Source: Erythrocercus mccallii (lineage: Eukaryota; Chordata; Aves; Passeriformes; Dicruridae). Taken from it: 64,000 nucleotides of DNA. The notes under the pieces are model-generated. The model did not search any database. It had not been told where the DNA came from and saw only the letters and a list, made by a program, of their open reading frames with translations. Within the stretch, counting starts at the first letter, position 1; every line of letters starts with the position of its first letter. Position numbers and translations under genes: made by a program. This document shows positions 1-13,770 of the stretch, piece by piece. The DNA lies in assembly GCA_013397435.1 (NCBI GenBank), contig VZRG01002514.1, positions 33,407 to 97,406 on the forward strand. Reading direction: 5' to 3'.

Positions 1-3000
1 ACATCAGACATATTTTGGCTTCAGCAGCTTTCAGGATTTAGTTTTTGCCCCAGGCAGTGTGTGAGGCTCTAGCGACAGCTCAGGAGAGGCTCAGTGAGCA
101 GTTGCACAGGTAAGAAGCCAACCGAGGACTAGAGCAATACTGTGATGAGCACCTGACATCAGGGAACAAAGGAGTTGATGATGCTCCTCCTCCATGAGGA
201 CACCAAGGTGGTACAGGTCAGCCAACACTTGAGAAAGCACCACCACCATCCAACAACACCAGAGTTCCTACAACTGCAGTCAAGCAAAATCACAGCAGGT
301 GCTGGAAGATTCCTCCCCATAAAAGGGCTTTCTTTTTATTAGCAATGAAAGATGAAGAAAACCAAGACCATGAAACACAACCCCCCGTTGTGACCCCTAA
401 AACGATGCACAGTCTACAAAAGACAAACTAAAATGGACAGAGCAATGGACCTTTCACTCCCCTTAATTCAATTCTCTCCTTTAAGTCAGTGCACTATTAT
501 TGCCCTCGTAACGAGACTAACACTGAAGTTTTTCAGCTTGATGGTAAAATCACGTAGTGTCCATCCATCTCCAATAATAGCAATATTGAGACAATGAACT
601 CTATTGAGGCATCTAATAAGGCAGATAGTCATTTGCATAGTACATTTTCTGTGACTCTCTGTAATACAACATCTCAAAGACTCAATTCAGACTATTCTCC
701 TTTCCCACAGACATTTTAAAAAAGGATTCTTTTACTAGAAAAAGAAACAATGACCCCTCCCATAATAGGAGAAAGCAAAAGATAGAATTTTCCTGCCTAC
801 GAGTGCACACTTTTGCCTCTGTATTTTTATATGGTTGGGCCTTTTTTTAAAAATTAACTCTATGTGCTTTTCATCTCTGTTGTGGCTTGAATGCTCAGAA
901 TATTTTTCTGATTTTGTTCCAACAGGCTTCTGAGCAGGAAGTACTTTGGGATCGCCATCCACCACCACAAGAAAATTTCATCTTTAATTCCAGTGCTACA
1001 GTCTTTTTCTTCACGTCTTCACATCCTTCCCTCTTCCTGTGTGACTCTCAAAATTGTGATTTGCTGGACACACCATGGTTTTGGAGATACACAAGCCCTG
1101 AGTTTTAGGATGGGCTCCGCAATGCAGCACTTGGGTACATTTGACAAATAACTTCCTTCCAACAGATTGTAACAGCATCGAAGAAACGCACACACATATA
1201 ATGGATGCCGTATCTCAGAGTTCAGCTCAAATAACGCCTCCAAGAGAAGCACTTGCCTTAGAGAAGCACCAGTGATTATGTCCTTGCTCTTCACAATTCT
1301 TCTACTTTGCCCTCTTTCCAGTAAGAAATCCTGGACTTGGTCAGTATTTCATTTCACACAAAGCAGCACACATTTTACTCCTGGAGGCAGTTAAGCTATC
1401 TCTAACTGTACAGTAAAGGCACACACTCCAAATATCACCCCAGCGTGGTCCCACAGCTCTTGTCTGCTTTGCCCTCTCTGTCCCTCAGCATAGTCCTAGG
1501 CAAGCTCCAGATTTTCTTAAGTGCTCCGTTTTCCCTGCTAGAGCCCACAAAAAGGAGCAGGGTGAAAGAACACATATCCCTAACTCATCTCTTCAACTCT
1601 CAGCCCGTGATAGGATCACTGATCCACCTTCGGCCATGAACACAATCTCTCTGCAGCCAGGCCAGGGTGCAGAGGAGACAGCCACTGAGCTACCAAAGGC
1701 CTTGGACACTCCCCTGCCACGTCCCAGAAAACCAGCGGTGACACACTCCTCACATGGGTCAGGCATGAAGCCTCCCTGCAGAAGGCTGAGGCAGAGCACT
1801 GCTCTTAGGTTAACCTTCAGCAGCTTCAGTGTTGGGCTCTTAGGAAAACCAAACTAGAGGGCATTTCTGGCAAGTCAGAGAAGGTCAGCGAAAAGGGAGA
1901 AAAAGCTGCCACACAACAGCCCTAGTGAGGAACAGCACTGCACTCTTGGTCCAAGTTTCTGATTTTATCAGATTATGCCACAGTGTTAACATTGTTTATT
2001 GGCCCTATTTTGTGTCTGTGAATCACCCACTCCCAGAGACTCTTCCTCCACCCCAGATTATAAATAGTACCATATACAGAACAGAGCCTGTGAAGCAAAG
2101 GAGTCTTGCTGAAACAAAATAATGTATATTGAACTGACAAAAATCTTTCAAAAGCCTTTCTTATTTATTTATAGTGCTGGCTAGACAGGCAGATTCCCAC
2201 ATTTCATAAACCCTGTAGGTCACTATCTCCATTGCTCATTCACAAACAATTCTGCTAATAAAAAAAAAGCCCTCTGGTTATAACTGAACTTGTTCCCCAG
2301 CACACTGTTTCTTGGCACATGCCTTTTGAAAAGAGATATTTTTAAACAAACAGTATTATGTATTTTTCCTATTTGAAGGCAACCTATGTCTAGACCATGA
2401 TATGACAATATGACATTATTTATGTATCTGGAGACATTCAGACATTGCAACCAACCTCTCTGTGCTCTACCAGTACACTTAAGTAATTTCCTACCTACCT
2501 AGCAGACTGTGACTTAAATTTCCATTGATTCTATTTCCATAGGAAAATACATTCTCAAAAGCAAGCACAAAATCCATCACGTGTTTTTTAATTCCCTCTT
2601 TTCTCCAGAAACAACTTCTTGCAGCAGGAAGTTCACAGCGCTGTCATCCAGGTAACAAAACAGACAAGGAGATATGTGGCCAAAAGCTGTAGAGAACAGG
2701 CTCCTGGAGCCCAAACACATGACACCTTGTTAAACCAAGGCATAATGAGCTGCAGGACTTAGGAGCCAAACAAGCACAAGCCTGGGCATTAAAGAATTCC
2801 AAATTCCCCTCAAGATGGGATGGATGGAAAGCAAGCACACATATTCTGCTTTGGCAAGGCAAACCTTCAGTGCTCCTGCTGAAGCCCAGGCAACTCATCC
2901 AATCTTTCCATCCCCACGCTCAGACACATTTGCCCCACGTCACCTTCACAGCAGAAGAGGATCTGGACTGGATACACGTCAGCCTAGCACGAGCCTGCTG

Positions 3001-3772
3001 AGCTCAGGCACCCACATCAAACCCACGCTGGCAAATACACACCACTGCACCAGCTGCCAGACCCTTTCTACCAGGCAGACACACCAACACCAGGGATGCT
3101 GGGGCTGGAAGAAACTCCTGATTTTTCCGCCAATTACAGAGACATGGTTACCCAAAATGCCTGTGTAAAAGACATCCTGTCCAGAATCAACCAAACAGAA
3201 ACAGAAGAGCCACTGAGAAGAGCCTGGCATGTTCCTACTGATGAAATTCCTTCTAAGTGCCCAAGGTGAATCCATTGAAGTACTTCACTATTTGATTCAC
3301 CATTTTTCCCCCTGCCATTCATCACATGGTTATTTGTCAAGCTAACGGTTCCTTAATCATTTGTAGAAGTTAAAACCTGATGTAGCAAGGTTCCCTCTTT
3401 AAAACACAAAGGAGGAGTAAAACAAAGCACTCCAATGCATATTTCAGGACCAGTTAAATGTATTAATATTGTTGTTCTTTTTTATTTTGTAGACTCAACA
3501 AAAATCAACTGTTTATAATCTTAGCAAAAAGGAAAACACTAGTGCCTGGAAAATATCACAGTAAGTCTGGACATCATTTAAGCCAAATACATGTCTTTTT
3601 TTTTATTCTCCTACTGCTTATCTCAACACACAGTTCCTTTCCCTTTAGCCTGTTTCAAACAATACTTGATACTAAACAAACAAACAGCAAAATAAATTAT
3701 TTCTCACTAAAGGCTCATTTCTTCTGTTGTGCATTTACAAATATATACTGTGGACATACACAGTCACATTTA

Positions 3773-3806
3773 TATAGAGAGAGATAATTATATATATACA
3801 CACGCA
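3773..3806. repeat. Short GA / TA / CA simple repeat
   Basis: A run of GA units (tatagagagagata) passes into alternating TA and then CA units. It is imperfect and short, a typical intronic microsatellite. Confidence 0.7.
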
Positions 3807-5948
3807 TACATTGAACTGGCTAATGCTACTTAGAGTATCCCTTTATCTTATAGTTACTCAAAAATTGACTAGTATTAAAAATGACTTTTTGGTAGAAAGC
3901 AAAAACATGAGTAGGGTCTCCTTGCAATGACTTAGCAGCACTGAAATTCAGGAAGTCCAAGCTGTGTGCCATCACTTCACTGTTACTTCAGACCCTCGTG
4001 CCTTTTTCTCCACATGTAAGAACAGAAGTTTTCCCAGGGGTTCAACACATGGATTTTCATCATCATTCTGAAATACTAACCAAAGGACCTATAGTAGCAA
4101 TATTTAACCTTCCATAACCTCTTTCCACATTAAAAAAAAATGTCTGTAATAACAGTCTTTGTTAATGGGTCTGATCAACACTGAGGGAACTAAAAGATCA
4201 TAAAACAGGGCTGTGACACAATAACAGTCATGGTGATCTCCCACGTAAGTTCTCATTTATGCACACAAAGGGGAAACAGGGAGGAAAAAGAAATTTAATT
4301 AGATCTGACTGAAAAGTAAGGCATATGGTTCACAGGAATTTTTGCTTTCAATTAAAACACCATCCTCCTCCTCCCCAGCAAGCTAAATAAATACAAATGA
4401 AATCAAACTATTCTGTGACATGTATATGCAAAAACTGAATATAGGCATGAAATAAAATTAGGGTGAAAGCTGTACCATAGACTCAGACTACAGTCTGAGT
4501 TCTGCAAAAAACGCTTTGTCACCATGCTACACAAGCACTTATTCCTCTCCATCATCACTGAATTTAACTGTTTCCCCCATTAGTAAAACCCATTCCTCCT
4601 ACATACCTAAAATTTGACTTGAGGTGTGGGCAGAAAAGGAAAGGGGCAGATAAAAAGTTGTAAAGAACAGGGTTGAATTTTAGCAGTAGACTTTTTAAGA
4701 CTTTTTTTCATAGAGAAATCATGTTCTCAAGTTTCATATTGATAAAAATGCTAAAATATGAAAATAGTTATGTTTCTAAAATAATATAGTCCAGGGAACC
4801 ATGTAAAAGACAGGGCCATTAAGGATGGATTTTCAATCAAAATGACAAATTGCAATTATGTATATACAGAGAAGACTTAAGAAAATGGGATATACTTGAT
4901 TTAGAAACAAGTATGTGAAATGCTGTGAGAAAGACCATCCACACTTGCATTAAGAAAACTCAGAATGGTGGAGCTATCACACACTTTAAATTACACCAGG
5001 ATTACCTGGCCCAGAGAAGGGAGAGTTTAGGAAAGGCTGTGTCACAGCTCTGTCAAGGCTGCCCATCCCAGATATGCTTGGAGATTTCACCAGAGCATCC
5101 CCAGCACAGTGTCTCTACCTGAGGGTGCTCTTACACACTGTGCATCCCACACCACAGAGTTTGGCTGGAGGTGAACATCTGCAGCAGGAGGAAGAGCTGT
5201 TCTGTATGACAGGGAGGCAGGCACTGATGCTTTAAAAATCAAGGCTAACTAGTTGAATAAGAAATCTGAATGGCAATGCACAGGGTGTAATGTGACATTA
5301 CCCAGAGTCTGCTATCAGAAGATCCCTCTTCATAACTTACCCCAAGTGCTTCAATTTGGAGGGAAAGTTTTAGGACTAAGTGCCAGCATTTGCCTATATA
5401 TATTTACCTAATTATTAAATATTGCATATTAAATATTGCAATCAAAATGCTTCAAAACACTGAGAAAGGGTGAAAACAGATTGCTGTGCCAATGCTCGCA
5501 CTTCAGCTCGAAAGCTAATCAAAAAACCAAGGGGGGCCAAACACACCTCTTAGCAAGTCTGTGAATGGGGAGCTGCACTGGGACACCCTCTACCTGCATC
5601 CCAAAATACATCCAGGGAAGCTGAAGCTTCTCCAGCAGCACCTTCTTGTGAGGGCGCTGGCACTGAGCAAAGACAGCCAAGCATGAGGAGGCTGTGCCTC
5701 CATCCTTTGGAAAGAGGCAGATTAAAGTCAAATGGGCAGCGTTAATTCCAACACTTCCTAGGTTTTCAGAGATGGATTACACAGCCACAGAAACGATCCC
5801 TAAATTCAGACTGTATGTTTACACCCTTACATGCTTAAAATAACACACATTGGGGCACTTTGAAACAGAGACTGCCTTCCCATACATTTTCAAAGCAAGC
5901 AGGGTAGCCCCACTCCCAGGTAGGGAGTTTTGTGCAATATCCTGAAGT

Positions 5949-5970
5949 GTGTATATGTATATATATATGT
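5949..5970. repeat. TA/TG dinucleotide repeat
   Basis: Alternating gtatatgtatatatatatgt. Short microsatellite with no adjacent feature. Confidence 0.75.
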
Positions 5971-6095
5971 AGGTATATGCAAACAGTAACACCAGTCACA
6001 TCTTGCCTTCAATAATGGTCACCATAGACTGGAGACTGCTGCCGTGCAGTGAAGCAGATGAACCAGACAGGCTCACTCTTCTTAAGCTCTCAGAT

Positions 6096-6150
6096 CATCA
6101 TCGTTGACCATCAGCAGACATTGATCATCGTCATCATCACCTCTTTGCAA
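6096..6150. repeat. Imperfect CAT triplet repeat
   Basis: Interrupted (ATC)n units: atcatcatcgttgacc, then tgatcatcgtcatcatcacc. Degenerate trinucleotide tract, probably an old microsatellite. Confidence 0.6.
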
Positions 6151-9100
6151 GCAGCACAGAGCTAGTGATCTCATGTAGAGAGAGCCTGCACGTTCAGCAC
6201 TAGCTGTCCAGAAATGCCTTCCATCACTTTTAACCAGTATCCAAATTAGAGGGGATAGTGCCGTGTTATCACAGCTGGCAAAGGTGCAGAGGTCCGGGGC
6301 TGGAGGGTGCGTGTGAATTTGGCCTCCCTCTCATTTCAGGAAGGGATGTCTCATCCCAAGAGGACCTAATTAAGAAGAAGGAGGTGGACTGGTCGGTTTC
6401 GTGTCAGGGGGAATATGATCCAGTTCCGTGTAATGAAACAGCACATGCTTGGGCATTGCTTCAACAGCTGAGGCACGCTGTTAGCTTACGTCGGCTGCAG
6501 CAATCTTGCTACTCGTGTGCACTCTGTGTTTATTCATCATCCTCCCCCAACAACCTACTTCCTTTTCTTCAGAAGCTTTGCTTCTGCTTCCACAGAGGTG
6601 GACATGATGGAGTGCTTACGCCCCAGGCTCAAGTAGCCTCTCGTACACTTGTCCTCCTCAGCCGTACCCACACACAGTTCTTGTTTAGCTCTCTTTGCTG
6701 CATTAAAGCAGGGCAACATCTCTGACGTCCTCCAACCACCCAATACATACCACAGACTGCTCACAAGACCAGTCACAGCCCTACAGGACATCCAGAAACA
6801 AACTGTGTTGGTCAGAAAAAAAGCAGTATTTGCTGCGTAAAGGCAACAAACGTGTTTGTTTCAGTTATGTTCAACACACACTGTCTGGGGCTAGAACAGC
6901 CTGATGGAAGTAATTTCCAGTGCAGACATTTTACCAGTTGATTTTTGCACCTTTCCAATATAATGGCTGTTACCCTTAGCAGGATCTGCACATCCATGTG
7001 CCATCCCTTCAGAAGCTCCCTAGCATCCCAATGCCTCTTGCTGCCCCACTTGCTATGAGTAGCGGCTTCAGAACTGGGACTTGCTCCATGACACATATCC
7101 AGGGTGATAGTCACTGTCCCACTAAACGCCTGCCAAGGTTTTGTGCAGCCTCACTCACACTCCTACTCCCTTTTCCCAAGCACTTGAGTGGTTTACCACA
7201 GGCTGCCCTGTGTCTAGAGGTAGAAGTCTATCACAAAAGAACCCTTTCCCCATCTGTGCCTGATGTAAGGAATGCCTTTCCTATCTACAAACCCACCAAG
7301 AATTAGCCAATTCACTTAGAGAAGAAAGAGACCAGACCCTACAACCCTGCTTTTGTCTGATTTATAACCCATTCATGACCAAAAAGGAGCCCTGTATTCA
7401 CAAAATACAGGAAGTTGTATAAAGGAAGCTTTTTTCCCCTGCAGCTCTCATTTTTGATGCAGTTTGTGAGCAGAAGTGAATCCTGGCGGAGACAGGTGAG
7501 GTGGGGCACTATGCTGATTTCCTGTATGCACCTGCTGACTGAGGAAGATTTCTTTTTTGAAGTCATTGCCAGACATCCTAACCCCACAAGATTCCTTAGT
7601 CATAGCCATGTACAACTATGATGTCCCATAGCATTTACAACCTCTAGGTCACACAAAACAACCGGTGCAAGAAAGGGGAGGGAAGTGCAAAAAAGATTTG
7701 AGGGGTCACAGGCAAGCAGCTCCCAAGTCCTCAAACAAGCCTTGACACAACAACCTACTGCAAGTCCTAGAACTCCTCAGTCATTAACTTTATCTTCAAA
7801 ACTCCAGCAGGATTTCATCAGTGTTCACGCTGGAGCATGAAACAGCAAATGTCTGACTTCAGGAAAGCAAAAGTAAGAGGTCTTTGTTCAGAACGGAAAC
7901 TGAAGTTTGGCACTATCTTATCTCTCATCTTTTCCACACATTTCTACAGGAGGACACAGAATGTTCAGCTGACTAGTTCTCACTGCAAAACTCAGATTAA
8001 CATTCATAGAATGAATTTTGATGAAATCTGGAGACAACAGGGACAAATACCACATGTAGCAATGCCTGAATAAATGCCTACATATGAGATACCTGTTTTC
8101 TTTTTCATCTTGCCTTTTTCAACTAAAAAAATAATTTACATGAGGGAAGAAGCAACTAAGGTAGTCAATCTGCAGAAACAAGACTGCAGGAGACTCAATC
8201 TGCAGCAACAGGTTTCTTGCAGAGCTGGGCATTACAACTTATTGTTCCTCTTAGCAACTGGGCCAGGTGTTCTGAACAGCCCTAAATTTAAGGATAGGAG
8301 GAATCACTGTACACACTGCTTACAAACCATAAATGCAGCGCACAGAATTCTGCATGCAGCACAACCTGTGGGGCACAGTGAAGGTCATCAGAAATCACTT
8401 CTGACCTTCGCCCAGTCATTAACTTAATGACTTAGTAACTGCTGGATGGACAGCAGTCCCTTCCTGCAAGTCAAAACCACTGCAAGTGAGTGAAAAGGAC
8501 AACTTTTTTTTTTTGTAGGGTGCTCAAACTTACAGAAATTTAGAAGAGAACTATTTGCACCACGTGGATGAAGTCCTAATGAATTCCACCATAAAGAGAA
8601 CTAGGCTCCATTACCAGTGAAGAGGGAAAAGCATGTTCTGCAGTAACTAAATAGCAGCTCTGACCTTCTGCTCGCTCCTGCACTGTTGTGCTTCACACAC
8701 TGAACCAGGAAATAGTTGAACAGATACATGTAAAATTATGAAGACTGAGTCAGAAGACAATAGTTGAATAAATACCAGTTAAACCACATACCGTAGATCT
8801 GTCTTGTAGGACTGGGAAATGAGTATTGCCTAAGGCTAATCCAGATATTGCATCCACCTGCAAATATTCGCTGCTGGCTAAAGCTCAGCACATGCTCTCT
8901 CATCAGCAGTGGCTGGACTCCTCAAAATATTGAGGACAAGAAAGAAAGAGAATGTTACCTTAATTCAGAGAACAATAAACTAATTATATCTTTTAATCAA
9001 AGGCGTATAATAGCTTGTTGGAAGACTTTACTAGTTTGGGTGTTTGGTGGTTTTTTAAAGCACACTATAAAGTTAGTTAAGAACACAGCTCTTTTTTTCC

Positions 9101-12100
9101 AAGAATTTTAGGCCTTCAAATTCATGAATATGAGAGCTGATTATGAGCTTCTTTAATGTGGCTATTTTACTAAGAGTGTACAGCAGACATCAGAAACAAG
9201 AATCTCACAGAGGAATTGGGAACACACAATAAAAACTCAGAAGCAATTACACTTTCATTATATAGTCTTAAATCCACATAAAAAATAACTTAAGACATTT
9301 ATATTTTAGATCAACTACCCTTCAGCAACAGTGAAAAGTCACTGGAGAGAAAGACAAGAAGATAAAAATGCACTAACATGCTGCAGGAGGACGTGGCCAT
9401 TAAAGTCACATCTTATAAAGAAAGATCTAAACACTTTGGAACAACATTTCATCTAACTGTTAAGCTGGAAAAAAGGCCTGTTTCCAAATGAATTCAACAT
9501 ATAAAATAACTTTTTTTTCTTCTGTTAACCAGCTAGGTTTTTTCCTCTGGAACTCTCTCCCCAAAATTTTAACATGTCCAAATGCAAGTCCTTAAGTTAC
9601 AGATAAAGGCAAGTTTTCCCTCTTTTAATAGGGACAAGGGAGTGTATTGCTGAGATTTGTCATATACATACAATTACCTGCATTGTTATAGAGATTACAG
9701 AACAAAGGCCCAACAGATCCACTTCCAGATCTTACAGCCTTGTCCTTTCCCATAATTATGTCTTAAAACTGGATGCCATTTAACACATTCACAATACCAA
9801 TATCTATCAGTGCTTAGCATGTGCTTAGGGATAGTCGCAATTATTTTAAAATGGATGTGGCAACGCATTTAATTTTTCACTGATCACTCCAATGAACATG
9901 TTCAATTTAATAGTTGTAAGAAGTCTTAAAACTAGTACAAAGTTAATTAGAATAACTGGCTAGTCTATCACCCATTTAAAAAATGCAAAAGAAACTTTCA
10001 CAAAAATTTTTCCTTTTTTTCCTTTCATCTCAGAAATAGGATTTTGAACAGCAGAGATACTGAATTTTAAAAAAATCCCCAACAAAAAACAAACAACTTT
10101 TATCCTGCAAATATTAATGCTGCTCCTTTACCAGATGTAAGAGCACGTTGGTCTCCTTTCCTCTGCTGTCAGATACAAAATCTATCAGAAATGCTGAGTT
10201 TAGAGCAGCAGACCTGTGTCTGTGACATGCCCAGTGTGCCAGCTGAAAAGGCCAGATGCTGACCTCAAAGCTGGGCTGCTCATTTCTCCCTGGTGCCCAG
10301 CTGCACAGAATGAGAGGTGAATTACCCTGAAAGAGTTATGTAAACTGAACTGAAGATAACGAACTTCCCCTAAAAAAAAAACTTCTTTCTTTTTGTTGAA
10401 GATACACGTTTACAAAGACTGTGGGAAGGAAACTGTGGCTACAATTCCTGTATTTCCCCTTTATAAAATAAAAAAGTATAAATCCATAGAAGGTGAAACC
10501 ATCAAAGACCTCAGTTAACCAGGCACAATCTACTTAGCAAAACCAAACAAAAAAATCCCATCAGAACTGACAACCAAAAGGACATTTTTATCGGTACTGA
10601 ATTTCAGGCCAAGTATTAGAAGAAGCAGCTGACCCTGCAAGCAGATGGAAAGAATACTAGAATTTAGAAAGTGTAATTCATGCAGCAGCAATGCCATGGA
10701 CTCAATTCCAAACTTGGTTATAAATGGGTAATTATAAAACATGCAGTGTTGAGAGGACTTCAGAATTCCCATATCTGCCTTCACTAGAGAAAAGCAAATA
10801 AAGAAAACAGAATTTGAGGATCCAAAAGGACCCTACCAGTTTATTGTTATTCATTTTATTTTCCCCTCGATTTGACGTATTTATAACTACATAAAACTCC
10901 TGCAGAATCAAAGATCATGATCACAAAAGGAAGAAAACCCTGAACTGCCTTAACACAATACAATTTTACATATGTAAATTTGATGCCAGCCACAGGCACC
11001 CATTCTTTTCCTTACATTGTGTTTCATAAAAAGTCACATTTATTGTTTAAAAAGTACAGTGAAGCCATGGCACATCTCATATTGTACTAAAACCACCAGC
11101 AAGCCAAGTCAATATCTTTTGATGGTTCCACACTGCTACTTTCTGCTAATGTGCATTTCTTTCACCTGTATCCCAGAAGCAAACAGTGGAAACCCTTCTC
11201 TTTGTCAGCCAAAACCACATCTTGGTCTCACAGAGCTCATTTACCCCAAACCCCTGGAAGCACACAAAACTGGTTACCTTTCCAATCCAGATGTCCCTGG
11301 TGGTGGAAGCCTTGTCCATTCCCACTCAAGCATCCACCCTGCTCTTTCCACTTCAAAGCACAGAGGCCACCTTGCACAAAGTCAAGCAGCAGAGCAGGTT
11401 TTGACGAATAAAGACAAAGATGGGATCTCTCTTACTATGAATTCACACACTAACTAACAATTCAGCTGTCCTTAAGCTGATGCAGACAGATGAAGGTAAC
11501 TAAAATGAAGTGTCACAATTTTCCCCTTCTGTACTATGAGACCTTCAGGAAAATTAAGTTGAAAGTTTCAAGGGGACAGTTTGGGGATCTGTTGTCTGAG
11601 GTACTTTGGGCATGAGGAAACCCTGGAAAGGCAGCAGAAAGAAGCAACCTTCACTTATCTACAGGGACTGTTGATCCTGCAGGCACAACAACTGCTATGG
11701 GGAGGCAGCAGGAAGCTTTCCCAGTCTGTGATACCATGGATGGTCCCATGCTTTGCTGCTTATATAGGGTGGCCTGCCCCAAAGCTAAGCTCTGTTGCCC
11801 CATCCTTTGCAGCATCCTTCTGTCTCATGCGTCAATGTGGCCCTCACAAACCAATCCTCTGGCTGGCATCCTCTGCATGGGTCTCTCCTTACTTTGAGAA
11901 ACAGAGCTGGTAGAAAATACAATTTGAAAGTGAGGACTCAAAACCAGGTATATAAACAGACTTACCAGCAGTGACCTGTTCACGTGTTTGCTTTCTTACA
12001 TAATAAGAAAATAAACAAGGAAGCTTATCACAAGTGCTCTAATTTACTAGAGTCCAAGTGCACAAGAGGAAATAATGACAGAAAGCTGTCTAAGCTCTGC

Positions 12101-12317
12101 CAAGATGGGGAATGCAGAAAAAAAAGTCACCAGCATGCCTGTGCGAAAACACTCTCCAGAGCCATCTACCATTGCAGAGACAAACCATCAGCAAGCAGAG
12201 GAGATCTGTAACATCATGAACTCCACCAGGAGTCTTCTTACAGGCATGCAGAGTTCTCTCTCTTACCACCCACCTGCCAAGACATCCATGAATGATTCAT
12301 TTTGACACACTCCATTC

Positions 12318-12331
12318 AAAAAAAAAAAAAA
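12318..12331. repeat. Poly(A) run, A14
   Basis: Fourteen consecutive A. No recognisable retroelement body precedes it, so it is listed only as a homopolymer. Confidence 0.9.
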
Positions 12332-13722
12332 TCCTGCTGAACTTGCAGAAGCAGAGGCTTTTAAATATACATTTAGAGCCATGCCAAGCTACAGTCCCTC
12401 AATGACCAAGGACAGGCTGGGTTTCCACAAAGCTGGTCTGCACAAATAACCCTCTTAGGGGAGCACTCCCATGCAGGCTAGGTGCAGCTCAACTGCTTGC
12501 AAGCTGGCAGACACCACAAAAAAAGCCCTGCCAAAATAGTGCCAAAAGGAAGTAAGGAATTACTCTGAGAATGCACCTAATCACAGAGCCAGCTGTGTTG
12601 CAGATACACCTCTAACAGCCTAACAAGGGAAAGCTCCCAGGCACTTACCTGGGCTATGATGGGACAGAGGGCTCCAGCACTTTGGGGCTCTGAAGTGCTA
12701 AGAGACTGCATCTGCTTACCAGGCCACAAGAGACAGGCTGTAACTTGCAATAAAGCTCTGCACCTGATGCTCAAGTGTCGATGACTTTACAGACTCGGAA
12801 GCAAAAATTTCTTACCTTCAATGAGGAAAATAGGGCTGAAGTTCACACAAAATATTCCTTATACTCACACCCTGGCTCATTTGGTGCACAGAACACAGAA
12901 AACAGTACTACAGTATGTGGACAGCGTTCTCCTGCACACCACAAAGCCAAACCAATCAACCAAAAAACCATGAAGCCCTTCCAATAAACAAAACACCCAA
13001 CCCAACATTTAAAGAAAGTACCCATATTCTCAACCCTAAAGCAGAAGCCCACATGAAGAACACAAGAAAACCTTTGCATGCAATAGGAACTTCCCAATGA
13101 CACACTAGGTATTTTTTTCTACTTGTTCAGGTTGGCTAAAACCGTACAAAAGAATGAGAAAATTCAGAAGTGTACCAAACAGACAGGAGGTACAAGAAGA
13201 ACAAGAAACAAGCAGACAGGCAACACTGGAGAAGAAAAGACTTCCAGGCACTGGCTAGGAGAGCCTGAAGGTGATCCTAAGAGGAGCCCCTTCTCCTCCT
13301 CAAAGCAGTACTCATGTCAAACACAGCCTTAGCCCTCTTCCCCACTCATACCAGCTGGGTTTGAAGCACCATGTATAGCTAAGCTCAGTTACAGACCCCA
13401 CAGGTCTGGTCCCACAGCATACACCAACGTCACTCCATTTAGAGCTGCCATTTCTTCTTCTTTGTAGGTGCAATTTCTTCAATTCTGAGACATAGTGAAA
13501 AGCACAGTTACCTTTTCTCCTATTACATTTCTGCCAATGGAGAAAGAAGCTTTCCTACATGGCCTTTGGTATCTTCACAGAGGGCACAGAAGGAAAAGAG
13601 TGATGGGGGACTGCTTGGTTTCTAATATCATGGGGTTCTTCCAATATCCTGATGATGGTAGGAAAAGTACTTTAAGTGACATGCCAAACACCAATAACAT
13701 TTATGGAAAGACAGGGACATAC

Positions 13723-13770
13723 CTTTCCCTGCCTTTTCCACTGAAAGCTCATGAAGGCCATAGAAGATAA
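13723..13770 (-). other. Exon-like segment, minus strand, 48 bases
   Basis: On the minus strand a good acceptor (TGCCCTCCTTTAG) is followed by 48 bases, an exact 16 codons, open in phase 0 (starting Leu-Ser-Ser-Met-Ala-Phe), and then AAAG|GTATGT. Phase 0 matches the donor phase of the signal-peptide exon at 18228. The peptide matches nothing I know and the segment is short, so chance is a serious alternative. Confidence 0.15.

Larger units (their letters stand above)
1..12000. other. Noncoding block, probably intron or 3' part of the minus-strand gene
   Basis: AT-rich sequence with stop codons in every frame. Short open frames (for example a plus-strand frame of 155 codons at 6258-6725 and a minus-strand frame at 735-968) show no family I recognise and no convincing flanking splice sites. 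It holds short microsatellites (3773-3806, 5949-5970, 6096-6150) and homopolymer runs such as T11 at 8504-8514. No clear CR1 copy was seen here, unlike the rest of the window. If the signal-peptide gene runs left, this is part of intron 1. Confidence 0.5.

Noticed and set aside
3268..3300. CCATTGAAGTACTTCACT word like an ancient repeat core
   Set aside because: Match is too short to separate from chance.
6258..6725. Plus-strand open frame of 155 codons
   Set aside because: Starts at a non-ATG codon, has no domain or homology that I recognise and no splice or promoter context.
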